Origin: Planococcus wigleyi
Lineage (GTDB): Bacteria > Bacillota > Bacilli > Bacillales_A > Planococcaceae
Direction of reading: 5' to 3'
Length of the DNA: 64,000 nt
Assembly: GCF_014836985.1 (NCBI RefSeq)
Contig: NZ_JACSPU010000005.1
Coordinates: 248,001 to 312,000, forward strand
Every line of letters begins with the position of its first letter. The first letter of the stretch is position 1. The notes under the pieces were generated by a model. It ran no database searches, was not told the origin of the DNA, and saw nothing but the letters and a program-made list of their open reading frames with translations. Made by a program: the position numbers and the translations under genes. This document shows positions 26,431 through 33,919 of this stretch, in pieces.

Positions 26431-26529
26431 CTTTTTCGATTTTTATGTAAAAGAAATCCGCTCTATAGTTGAATAGGGCGAATTTCTTATGCAGTTCTAT
26501 TGTATAACTTGAATTGTGTTTGACACAAG
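26425..26529. repeat. Direct repeat B, copy 2, serving as terminator of the PucR gene
   Basis: Second copy of 25461-25563. Its stem (GAAATTCGCC / GCGGATTTCTT, with T-run on the minus strand) lies 30-110 bases downstream of the PucR-type regulator stop, so it may end that transcript. Confidence 0.7.
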
Positions 26530-26560
26530 GAGGCGGTTTTCTACGATGGGACGGTTTTTT

Positions 26561-28609
26561 CTATGCACGTTGATGCAAATAACACGCTAACTGAAGTTGT
26601 AAGGCATCATCTGCATTTTTCAACGACAACCCCAAAACTTCTTCTATTTTTTTTAGACGTTGATAAAGTGTGTTGATATGAATATGCAAAGTTTCTGCCG
26701 CTTCTCCCACCGAACGATTCTTTTCAAAATAAACGAGAAGTGTTTGTTCCAACATGCCGCCTGAACGATCTATTTCGCTCAATGGATTAAAAATATCTGT
26801 TAAAAACTTACTAACTTCTTCTGTATTTCGACTGGTAAATAAACGGCTAATTCCGATATCTGTGTAACGGACAAGCTTGTGATTAAACTTGCCTGCAAGT
26901 GGGTTAGTTAACGCAATTTCCGCTTCCCGATACGATCGCTCAATCTCGCTGTAGGAATGAATCAGCGACCCAATTCCACCATTCAACGTATAATCATTTC
27001 GTCCATCTGCTCGATACACTAACATTTCATTCAATTGTCTTTCGAAGAAACTGAGTTCTATAGCTCCCGCTACGCCAGCGAGTAAAATGACTTTATTTTG
27101 CCAACCAAACACGGTCTGTACAAGTGCGCCTGCTGCGGAACGCAACTCCGCAATGATTCGAAAAATGTGCGCTTCAAGTTCTTGAGGATCAGAGCAACCT
27201 GTCACTTGTAACACTGCCACGACAAATCCTCCAGAATCTCGAATCCCGAGAGCCTCTGCTTTTTCATTGAGCAACTCCGGATCATTAGTGTGAAGTAATT
27301 CGTCAAACAAATCTTGTTGATTTTTATAATAAAATGCCAGCACATTTTGTTTTTGAACGCGTTCCAACGCAAGTACTGAACTTCCTTGTTCGAGTGCCAC
27401 TTCACCAAGACGCCTTATAGTTTGTGGCGACTTCGCAATGAGACAGCCAAGCACAACAGAACCTGAACGAATTGGATATAAGACATCGGCTTCTTTTGTA
27501 TTGAGTTCGATTCTCTTCGCATGAGATTCTTTTTGAATGATGCGCAATAAATTACTAAAGGATAATCCTTTCGGAAGCATGGACATAGTCGGAACCATTT
27601 CATTTGTAAGCAAATCAACAAACACCAAAGGCTGTCCTACCATTCGACTTAATTCCTCTACCATTTTTTCAGTCCCCATATTGCGAACCGATAAATCCGT
27701 CAATGTCGCATGGATGGCATCTCGCTGCATTAAGGTATCATTCAATTCCCGGATGTTTGCAAACTGTTTGGCATTGCGAATGGCGATGCCTACTTGTGTG
27801 GTAAAGATTTGTAGCAGCCATAAATCTCGATCGGTTAAAACATATTCCGAATGCATCTGTCCTAAATACATGACACATTCAATACGCTCTTCTACCACAA
27901 TAGGGTAAGCAATCACCGACCGAATATTCGTGATGTCTTCCACTCGCCTTCCCCACCGTTGTTTGTTTTCTTTCGAAATATGCTTTACTTCGCCAAAATC
28001 CAAATCACTGGGATCTTTAATTAACACTGGGGTCCCTTGTTCAAAAACATGACCAACAGGACCTTCTCCGACTTCAAACTCCATATGACGAATTTCTTCG
28101 TATCGATAGCCTTCTGATGCTTTGCAAACGATTTTCTTTTTTGTTTCATCATATAACCAAAGCGTTCCATAATCTGCATTTGTAATGACCTCTAATGTAT
28201 GAGTCAAAATATTGGAGAAAACTTGTTCTAAATTGAGCGATGCAGTTGTATAACTAATGCTATCCACAATTTTCGCCAGTTTGACACGTCCTGTAACATC
28301 GACGAATTCGGCATATCCTTTATAAAAAAAATCAAAAAGCAATGCTAAATCATTTTCGCTAACTTTACGTTTTTCAGTAAAAATGAGAAAGATACAGTAA
28401 TCATCTGCATATGTAAATTGAACTTTTTGCTCAGTATCCTCAAAAAAAGTTTGAATGGCTTCTCCTCGAACACTCTTCAAATTAAGCGGATCCATTTTGG
28501 TTGGATTCATCATCTCCTCTAATTGGTCGGACTCTCCTTTTCTTCTCCATACCGAATAAGGCAATTCGAACCCCATCCGATGATATAGAGTTGCGATAGA
28601 ATTACTCAT
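26561..28609 (-). CDS. GAF-domain PucR/CdaR-type transcriptional regulator
   Basis: 682 aa. Residues about 130-275 form a GAF sensory domain (NLEQVFSNILTHTLEVITNA, SEGYRYEEIRHMEFEVGEGP, RSVIAYPIVVEERIECVMYL, LLQIFTTQVGIAIRNA). A middle region (from about 430) resembles the GGDEF-like insert of PucR proteins. The last ~60 residues are the PucR helix-turn-helix (RSVGEAAETLHIHINTLYQR, LKKIEEVLGLSL). RBS AAGGAGTG. It is transcribed away from the acyl-CoA degradation genes across a 138-bp shared promoter region, so it is very probably their ligand-responsive regulator. The effector is unknown, perhaps a pathway CoA ester or acid. Confidence 0.88.
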   Translation of the reverse strand: MSNSIATLYHRMGFELPYSVWRRKGESDQLEEMMNPTKMDPLNLKSVRGEAIQTFFEDTEQKVQFTYADDYCIFLIFTEKRKVSENDLALLFDFFYKGYAEFVDVTGRVKLAKIVDSISYTTASLNLEQVFSNILTHTLEVITNADYGTLWLYDETKKKIVCKASEGYRYEEIRHMEFEVGEGPVGHVFEQGTPVLIKDPSDLDFGEVKHISKENKQRWGRRVEDITNIRSVIAYPIVVEERIECVMYLGQMHSEYVLTDRDLWLLQIFTTQVGIAIRNAKQFANIRELNDTLMQRDAIHATLTDLSVRNMGTEKMVEELSRMVGQPLVFVDLLTNEMVPTMSMLPKGLSFSNLLRIIQKESHAKRIELNTKEADVLYPIRSGSVVLGCLIAKSPQTIRRLGEVALEQGSSVLALERVQKQNVLAFYYKNQQDLFDELLHTNDPELLNEKAEALGIRDSGGFVVAVLQVTGCSDPQELEAHIFRIIAELRSAAGALVQTVFGWQNKVILLAGVAGAIELSFFERQLNEMLVYRADGRNDYTLNGGIGSLIHSYSEIERSYREAEIALTNPLAGKFNHKLVRYTDIGISRLFTSRNTEEVSKFLTDIFNPLSEIDRSGGMLEQTLLVYFEKNRSVGEAAETLHIHINTLYQRLKKIEEVLGLSLKNADDALQLQLACYLHQRA

Positions 28610-28626
28610 AGCTTTACACTCCTTCT

Positions 28627-28644
28627 AATAGAGAAACCTCTATT
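28627..28644. promoter_or_regulatory. Palindromic operator candidate near the PucR-type gene start
   Basis: AATAGAG-AAAC-CTCTATT is a perfect 7-bp inverted repeat between the regulator's promoter and its start codon. A related half (TATAGAGAA) lies 15 bases away. Fits an autoregulatory site. Confidence 0.5.
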
Positions 28645-28656
28645 GCATCTACTGTA

Positions 28657-28686
28657 AATATAGAGAATCCTACATTGTTCTGTCAA
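28657..28686 (-). promoter_or_regulatory. Promoter of the PucR-type regulator gene
   Basis: On the minus strand TTGACA (28681-28686), an 18-base spacer, then TATATT (28657-28662), close to the sigma-A consensus. Confidence 0.6.
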
Positions 28687-28736
28687 TCTAATTCATATAA
28701 TATTCAATTTAGATAGAATATTCAAACAAATATTCA
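28673..28736 (+). promoter_or_regulatory. Promoter region of the acyl-CoA degradation operon with AATATTCA repeats
   Basis: TATAAT at 28696-28701, with a weak -35 (CATTGT, 17-base spacer, or TTGTTC, 15-base). Three AATATTCA repeats at 28699, 28717 and 28729 follow. The weak -35 and its overlap with the divergent promoter suggest an activated promoter. Confidence 0.5.
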
Positions 28737-28747
28737 GGAGGTGCCTC

Positions 28748-29197
28748 ATGGATTTAGATAAAAGCATGATCGGAATTGCCAGCGAACCATATAGTGCAGT
28801 AGTCGAACAAGAGCATGTAGCGCAATTTGCTCAAGCGATCGGCGATGACAACCCGGTATATGTAAATGAAGCGTATGCAAAAACAACCGCGTACAAAGGG
28901 ACGACTGTCCCTCCTACTTTTTTAGTGGCACTGGGAAGCAATGCTAAGTTTCCCCTTAAACTCGATTTCAAACGCATGTTGCATGGAGAGCAGGAGTTCA
29001 TCTACCACCATCCCGTACGAATCGGCGATAAATTAGACTGCACGATGACCGTGACGGATGTCTATGACCGAGTTGGGAAAAGCGGAACGATGCAATTTCT
29101 TGTACTAGACACAAATATGACAACAGCAGATGGCGCACTCGTAGCCGTTTCTCGGAATACCATCATTTATCGGCAAGCACAAAAGGAGGCGAAATAA
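28748..29197 (+). CDS. MaoC-fold (FAS1-like) dehydratase subunit without the catalytic His (ChsH2 N-domain-like)
   Basis: 149 aa, hot-dog fold. The region VAQFAQAIGDDNPVYVNEAY aligns with the R-hydratase motif (GDxNPxH), but the catalytic His position is Tyr/Val; thus this subunit is probably structural. VPPTFLVALGSN and FIYHHPVRIGDKLDCTMTVT are typical of the MaoC_dehydrat_N family. The next gene encodes a MaoC protein with an intact motif, and their genes abut with no gap, so a heteromeric enoyl-CoA hydratase like ChsH1-ChsH2 is expected. RBS CAGGAGGTGCCTC. Confidence 0.85.
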   Translation: MDLDKSMIGIASEPYSAVVEQEHVAQFAQAIGDDNPVYVNEAYAKTTAYKGTTVPPTFLVALGSNAKFPLKLDFKRMLHGEQEFIYHHPVRIGDKLDCTMTVTDVYDRVGKSGTMQFLVLDTNMTTADGALVAVSRNTIIYRQAQKEAK

Positions 29198-29641
29198 ATG
29201 AGAGCGATTACAATCATTTCTTTTTCAGAACTCCAACCAAATGTCGCTCTTCCTTCATTTACAAAACCTGCAGTGACAAAAATGCAACTCGTTCAGTACG
29301 CACAAGCTTCTGGCGACTTAAACCCACTGCACACAGATGATGACTTTGCCAAAAGCATCGGAATGGATGGCGTTATTGCACACGGCATGCTCATCATGGG
29401 CTTTCTTGGACAATACGTCCAAGAAATTGCTGGAACTGAGTCTCTTGTTCACCAGTTCAATATGCGCTTCGGCGCCATGACAAAACCTGGCGATGCCATT
29501 ACATGTGGTGGCGTTGTAAAGCAATTGACTGAAATCAATGGACAACCGGCAGCGGAACTCGAGTTATTTGCAGAAAAAGCACCCGGAGAGCGTGTTGGCA
29601 CAGGATCTGCTGTTCTTTTATATACAAATCCATGCAATTAA
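29198..29641 (+). CDS. MaoC-family (R)-specific enoyl-CoA hydratase, catalytic subunit (ChsH1-like)
   Basis: 147 aa. The hydratase-2 motif is intact: YAQASGDLNPLHTDDDFAKS, with Asp and His in the catalytic places, then GVIAHGMLIMGFLGQYV, the typical MaoC hydrophobic helix. It would hydrate the trans-2-enoyl-CoA formed by the acyl-CoA dehydrogenases. Start ATG directly follows the previous stop, behind AAAGGAGGCGAAATAA. Member of a tightly spaced operon with the thiolase-like, DUF35 and dehydrogenase genes. Confidence 0.88.
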   Translation: MRAITIISFSELQPNVALPSFTKPAVTKMQLVQYAQASGDLNPLHTDDDFAKSIGMDGVIAHGMLIMGFLGQYVQEIAGTESLVHQFNMRFGAMTKPGDAITCGGVVKQLTEINGQPAAELELFAEKAPGERVGTGSAVLLYTNPCN

Positions 29642-29657
29642 TGAAGGAGGTCCATAC

Positions 29658-30821
29658 ATGGCAACTTATTCAAATCAATGCGCAATCGTCGGAGTCGGCG
29701 AAAATAAGCGCTCACGTAAATCAGGTGCAACTCCACTTCATATGGCACTCACTGCAGCACGTAATGCGTTAGCAGATGCTGGCCTTGAAGCAAACGATCT
29801 TGATGGCATTATGAATTACTCTACTGGTGGTGACTCGTGTCCTTCCCATGAACTAGCAACGTTTCTTGGTTGTCATCCTAAATACGTTAAAGACGTAAGC
29901 GGTGGCGGTAGCAGTACAGAATTACTGATTGCTGATGCTGTTGCATTAATTGAAGCAGGCATGCTGAATACTGTCTTGATTTACCGTTCAATGAATGGAA
30001 GTTCGGGTCACCAAGTTGGACGTGGATATGATCCAAACATGCTACAAGAAATGCTTCCAGGTGGTAGTTTCCTGATGCCTTACGGGACGGCGAGTCCTAC
30101 ACAATGGTTTGGTATGTTCGCGACGCGTCATATGCAGCAAACAGGCATCACGAAAGAACATCTCGGTCACGTATGTATTAGTTTTTATGAACACGCACAA
30201 CGAAATCCGGATGCATTCTTACACGGAAAACCACTCGATATGGAAACGTATTTAGCGACTCCTGACATCAGTTCACCATTTAATATTCATGATTGCTGTG
30301 TCGAATTAGATGAAGCAAATGCGATTATCGTAACTTCTGCAGCGAATGCAAAAAACTGTAAGTCGAAGCCCGTGTTTATTGCCGGCATGGCTCCTCGTAC
30401 GACTCATTCCAACGTTCATTACTGGACTCAAGTAGATGAAGTTGCATCCGACTACGCAGCCGCAGAGTTGTATCGTTCCGCAGGCGTCAAACCAGAAGAC
30501 ATTCAAGTCGCAGCGATTTACGACTGTTTTAGTTGGGTTGTTCTTCGCCAATTAGAAGCATACGGATTCGCCAAACGAGGTGAAGTCGGTGATTTCGTCG
30601 CTGCCGGCAACTTGAAAATGGGCGGTCTACTTCCTTCGAATACAGCGGGCGGCATGTTATCTGAAGGCTACACCCACGGCATGAATAATGTATTAGAATT
30701 GGTTCGTCAATTGCGACATGATTATAAAGAAACCAATCGCCAAGTGAAAAATTGTGAGCTAGGGATAGCAACGGGATGGGCTGGTCCTGATATGGCCGGT
30801 GCGATGATTTTACGAAACTAA
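29658..30821 (+). CDS. Thiolase-superfamily lipid-transfer-like protein, probable retro-aldolase (Ltp2-like)
   Basis: 387 aa from ATG 29658 (AAGGAGG upstream; the frame extends further 5' but inside the previous gene). Thiolase fold: AIVGVGENKRSRKSG, DAGLEANDLDGIM, VSGGGSSTELLIADAVALIEAG, YDCFSWVVLRQLEAYGF, GGLLPSNTAGGMLSEGYTHG. At the place of the nucleophilic Cys (about residue 83, in GGGSS) there is Gly, so ordinary thiolysis is unlikely. This matches the SCP2-thiolase-like Ltp group, whose member Ltp2 with a DUF35 partner cleaves beta-hydroxyacyl-CoA by retro-aldol reaction. The DUF35 gene is the very next one. Aldolase activity is inferred. Confidence 0.8.
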   Translation: MATYSNQCAIVGVGENKRSRKSGATPLHMALTAARNALADAGLEANDLDGIMNYSTGGDSCPSHELATFLGCHPKYVKDVSGGGSSTELLIADAVALIEAGMLNTVLIYRSMNGSSGHQVGRGYDPNMLQEMLPGGSFLMPYGTASPTQWFGMFATRHMQQTGITKEHLGHVCISFYEHAQRNPDAFLHGKPLDMETYLATPDISSPFNIHDCCVELDEANAIIVTSAANAKNCKSKPVFIAGMAPRTTHSNVHYWTQVDEVASDYAAAELYRSAGVKPEDIQVAAIYDCFSWVVLRQLEAYGFAKRGEVGDFVAAGNLKMGGLLPSNTAGGMLSEGYTHGMNNVLELVRQLRHDYKETNRQVKNCELGIATGWAGPDMAGAMILRN

Positions 30822-30834
30822 AGGAGGCATCTTG

Positions 30835-31269
30835 ATGAGTACAAAAACTGAGTATGAAAAACCAATTCCATTAAAAAACGGAGACAACCAACCGTATTGG
30901 GATGCTGCAGATCAACACGAATTGAAATTACAAAAATGTGCAGCATGTCGTTCATTTATCCACCCACCCGGGCCTGCGTGTCCTACTTGCGGGAACCCTG
31001 AAACGGAATGGGAATTGCTCGGGTCGGATATTTCGGCAACTGTTTATTCATACGTTGTGTCATATCGTCCCTTCTTACCCGGATTCCAGCACGACTTGCC
31101 AACAATTATTACAGTAGCGTCACTCGATGCTGCTCCCGAAGTAAAATTGATGGCGAATATTATTAATTGCGACGCGAAAACTGTGAAAATCGGCATGCCA
31201 CTCAAAATGACGTGGGTAGATATTACCGAAGATCGTGCGTTACCGCAATGGGTATCCGCAAAAGAGTGA
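30835..31269 (+). CDS. DUF35 zinc-ribbon/OB-fold acyl-CoA-binding protein, partner of the Ltp2-like protein
   Basis: 144 aa from ATG 30835 (AAGGAGG overlaps the previous stop). Residues about 30-60 hold a rubredoxin-like zinc ribbon, LQKCAACRSF...ACPTCGNP (CxxC-x11-CxxC); the following 80 residues form the OB-fold (TVYSYVVSYRPF, DLPTIITVASLDAAPEV, VKIGMPLKMTWVDI). Stand-alone homologue of the C-terminal domain of ChsH2, which is required by Ltp2-type aldolases. Encoded between the aldolase-like gene and the dehydrogenase genes. Confidence 0.88.
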   Translation: MSTKTEYEKPIPLKNGDNQPYWDAADQHELKLQKCAACRSFIHPPGPACPTCGNPETEWELLGSDISATVYSYVVSYRPFLPGFQHDLPTIITVASLDAAPEVKLMANIINCDAKTVKIGMPLKMTWVDITEDRALPQWVSAKE

Positions 31270-31323
31270 AACGTAAATTAGCCTTACTTCTAACGATGAA
31301 ACAAAACGAAAGGATGTGTCTCC

Positions 31324-32517
31324 ATGGATTTTACATTTACGAAAAAAGAAGAAAAGTTTCGCAGCGAACTACGTGGATGGCTTGAACAAAACCTTCCCGA
31401 AGGTTGGCTAAAAGGAAATCGCAAACTTCCTGAAGACTCAAAACTTTACTCTCAATTTTTACGTGACTGGCAACGCTCCCTTTACGAAGGTGGTTGGGCT
31501 GCCATTGCTTGGCCGAAAGAATATGGCGGACGCGACGCAACATTAATAGAAGAAATCGTTTATCACCAAGAAATGGTTCGCGTCCAATCCCCTCCTCTCA
31601 TTAACTATATCGGGATTCATATGGTCGCTCCGACTTTAATGCAAATGGGAACGGTTACACAAAAAGAAGAATTTATCGAGAAAATTTTAACTGGTGAGCA
31701 AGTTTGGAGCCAAGGTTACTCGGAACCAAGTGCTGGCTCTGACCTTTCTGCGATCCAAACGACGGCTGTGAAAAAAGATGATAAATGGGTGATCAACGGT
31801 CAAAAAGTCTGGACGAGTTTTGCTCATGTCGCAGATCGCTGTTTCCTTTTAACGAAAACAGAAAAAAGTGAAGGCAAACACGACGGCATCACGGTATTCC
31901 TTCTGGATATGAACCAACCGGGCGTTGAAACAGTTCCCATCGTCCAAATGGACGGTCACCAAGAATTTAATGAAGTTTACTTAACAGATGCGATCGCAAC
32001 TGACGCCGATGTGGTTGGCGAAGTCGGCAAAGGCTGGAAAGTTCTTATTGCGCTGATGTTGCACGAACGCTCCGGTATTGCGGCTCAGGTTTTCACACTC
32101 GAACAACAATTTAACCGCGTTGTGGAAATGGCCAAAGCGGTACAAGTATGCGGTGTTTCTTTGATTGAAGATCCATTTGTCGAAGACGGACTGGCCGATT
32201 TATACACACGCATCAACGGCGCCAAACTAAACTACTATCGCAACATTACACATACATTAAAAAATGGCAAACCAGGTCCTGAAAGTTCGCTCGATAAATT
32301 ACTCGTTAGCGAATTGACGAAAGAGCTCTTCGACTTTGCGATGACGATTCAAGGTCATGCCGGCGTTCTCATGGCAGAAGAGGCATTGTTTGATTCGGAT
32401 ATGCAGGCTCAATACCTCGCTTCATTCGGCGCAACAATTGGCGGCGGCACAAGCGAAGTGCAGCGCAACACGATTGGTGAACGCATTCTCGGACTTCCAA
32501 AAGACTTGGGACGATAA
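31324..32517 (+). CDS. Acyl-CoA dehydrogenase, FadE29/ChsE2-like subunit
   Basis: 397 aa. The mid-domain GYSEPSAGSDLSAIQTTA (FAD/substrate strand) and C-terminal ASFGATIGGGTSEVQRNTIG with ERILGLP are typical. The N-terminus (FRSELRGWLEQNLPEGWLKG, WAAIAWPKEYGG) resembles FadE29-type dehydrogenases of steroid side-chain degradation. Paired with the next gene, it probably forms an alpha2beta2 enzyme in which FAD binding is shared. Reaction: acyl-CoA to trans-2-enoyl-CoA with electrons to ETF. The 54-bp gap after the DUF35 gene contains a proper RBS (GAAAGGATGTG). Confidence 0.88.
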   Translation: MDFTFTKKEEKFRSELRGWLEQNLPEGWLKGNRKLPEDSKLYSQFLRDWQRSLYEGGWAAIAWPKEYGGRDATLIEEIVYHQEMVRVQSPPLINYIGIHMVAPTLMQMGTVTQKEEFIEKILTGEQVWSQGYSEPSAGSDLSAIQTTAVKKDDKWVINGQKVWTSFAHVADRCFLLTKTEKSEGKHDGITVFLLDMNQPGVETVPIVQMDGHQEFNEVYLTDAIATDADVVGEVGKGWKVLIALMLHERSGIAAQVFTLEQQFNRVVEMAKAVQVCGVSLIEDPFVEDGLADLYTRINGAKLNYYRNITHTLKNGKPGPESSLDKLLVSELTKELFDFAMTIQGHAGVLMAEEALFDSDMQAQYLASFGATIGGGTSEVQRNTIGERILGLPKDLGR

Positions 32518-32538
32518 CCGTTAGGAGAGGTGAAGAAA

Positions 32539-33687
32539 ATGGATTTTGCATTAAATGAAGAACAAGAATTGTTTCGTACAGCGATTCGTAAATATATGAC
32601 GGATCTTGGCAAGACAGATATTGCACGTTCAGTAATTGATGGCAAACTGGAAGTCGTTACACGCGTAACAGCAGGGTTTGCAGAAATGGGGATTTCTGCG
32701 ATTCCGATTTCAGAAGAGCAAGACGGCCTTGGACTTGGCGCACTTGACCTTGTTCCTGTTTTTGAAGAGACCGGACGTGTGCTGTTGCCGGGCATCCAAC
32801 TTGAAACAATCGCTTTAGCCGTACCGTTAATTAACAATTACGGAACGCAAGTACAAAAATCCAATTTGCTCTCAAAAGTCGCTATAGGAGAAAGCACCAT
32901 CTCTGTTGCGTGGTATGAACAAAACCGTGGACTCACGCCAAAATCATTTAGCACCATTGCAGGGAAAACGACGAGTGGTTACGCCGTAACAGGAACGAAA
33001 ACACTAGTTGCTGTATTAGGAAATCCTGATTTCTTTATTACAGGCGCACAAACAGCTGAAGGTAAGTCACTATTCCTCATTAAAGCAAGTGATGTCGCAT
33101 CACGGAAAATTCTTTCTAGCATTGATGAAACGCAGCAAATCGCACAATTGACCTTTGATCAAGCACCTGCTGAATTACTTGGTGAACTCGGTGAAGCAAC
33201 TCAAATGTTGGATGATGCACTACTCCATTTCAACGCGGCTCTCTGTTCCAGCATGGTAGGTGGAATGGATGAACTTGTTCATACAACTACAGAATATGCA
33301 AAAATTCGTGTTCAGTTTAATCAACCCATCGGTAGATTCCAAGCGGTCAAACACGGCATTGTTAATATGAAGCTTGATTTAGAAACAGCGCGTTCTCTTT
33401 CTTATTACGCAGCATGGGCTGTAGAAAATGATACGGCAGATAAACAAACAGCTGTACATAGCGCTCGATCTTTTATTTCAAAAGCTTACATTAAAGCAGC
33501 AGCCGACTCCATTCAACTTCATGGTGGGATTGGATTTACAGAAGAACTCGATGTTCAACTTTATCTAAAACGTGCGCGTTATTACGAAAACTATTTTGGT
33601 TCTGTTCGCGACTCACGCAAAAAAACGGCACACTCACTCGGATGGCACACGAAATCTACCAAACAAACTCCAGTACCTGTTTTTTAA
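32539..33687 (+). CDS. Acyl-CoA dehydrogenase, FadE28/ChsE1-like subunit
   Basis: 382 aa from ATG 32539; the GTG at 32530 is too close to the TAGGAGAGG site. N-terminal DFALNEEQELFRTAIRKYMT and the C-terminal half AKIRVQFNQPIGRFQAVKHG, IQLHGGIGFTEELDVQLYLK with RARYYENYFGS are ACAD signatures. The middle beta-domain is divergent (no WxT/S FAD strand as in the previous gene), as expected for the second subunit of a heteromeric ACAD. Last gene of the tightly packed part of the operon; a repeat element follows. Confidence 0.85.
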   Translation: MDFALNEEQELFRTAIRKYMTDLGKTDIARSVIDGKLEVVTRVTAGFAEMGISAIPISEEQDGLGLGALDLVPVFEETGRVLLPGIQLETIALAVPLINNYGTQVQKSNLLSKVAIGESTISVAWYEQNRGLTPKSFSTIAGKTTSGYAVTGTKTLVAVLGNPDFFITGAQTAEGKSLFLIKASDVASRKILSSIDETQQIAQLTFDQAPAELLGELGEATQMLDDALLHFNAALCSSMVGGMDELVHTTTEYAKIRVQFNQPIGRFQAVKHGIVNMKLDLETARSLSYYAAWAVENDTADKQTAVHSARSFISKAYIKAAADSIQLHGGIGFTEELDVQLYLKRARYYENYFGSVRDSRKKTAHSLGWHTKSTKQTPVPVF

Positions 33688-33690
33688 AAA

Positions 33691-33878
33691 CTATAGATGT
33701 TGAATTAATGATTTTCACTTGCCGATATTCCAAAAAACAGCTGCACTTTCCTCGGGCTCGCGTCCAGAGACTAGGCGGAGCGATGAGACGAGTGGCCTTC
33801 TCGACTCATCGCGGGAGCCCTGCCCAAAGCGACCGAAGCGGGATATAAAAGGATAGTTTTTTAGTTCAACTTATATAG
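33691..33878. repeat. MITE-like repeat with AAGTTGAACTA-type inverted ends (copy 2)
   Basis: About 188 bp. Ends CTATAGATGTTGAATTAA and TTAGTTCAACTTATATAG are imperfect inverted copies; the core again has GCCGATATTCC.AAAACAGCTGC, a GC-rich middle and CCCAAAGCGACCGAAGCG. It splits the acyl-CoA operon from the aldehyde dehydrogenase gene. Confidence 0.75.
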
Positions 33879-33919
33879 CTAAAGTCAAAGTAAAGTTTAG
33901 TTAAGAAGGAGAATACCAA

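Noticed and set aside
28748..33687. Steroid side-chain degradation as the assigned pathway.
   Set aside because: Gene content matches, but no steroid ring-degrading genes, cytochrome P450 or Mce-type importer are in the window; the substrate stays open.
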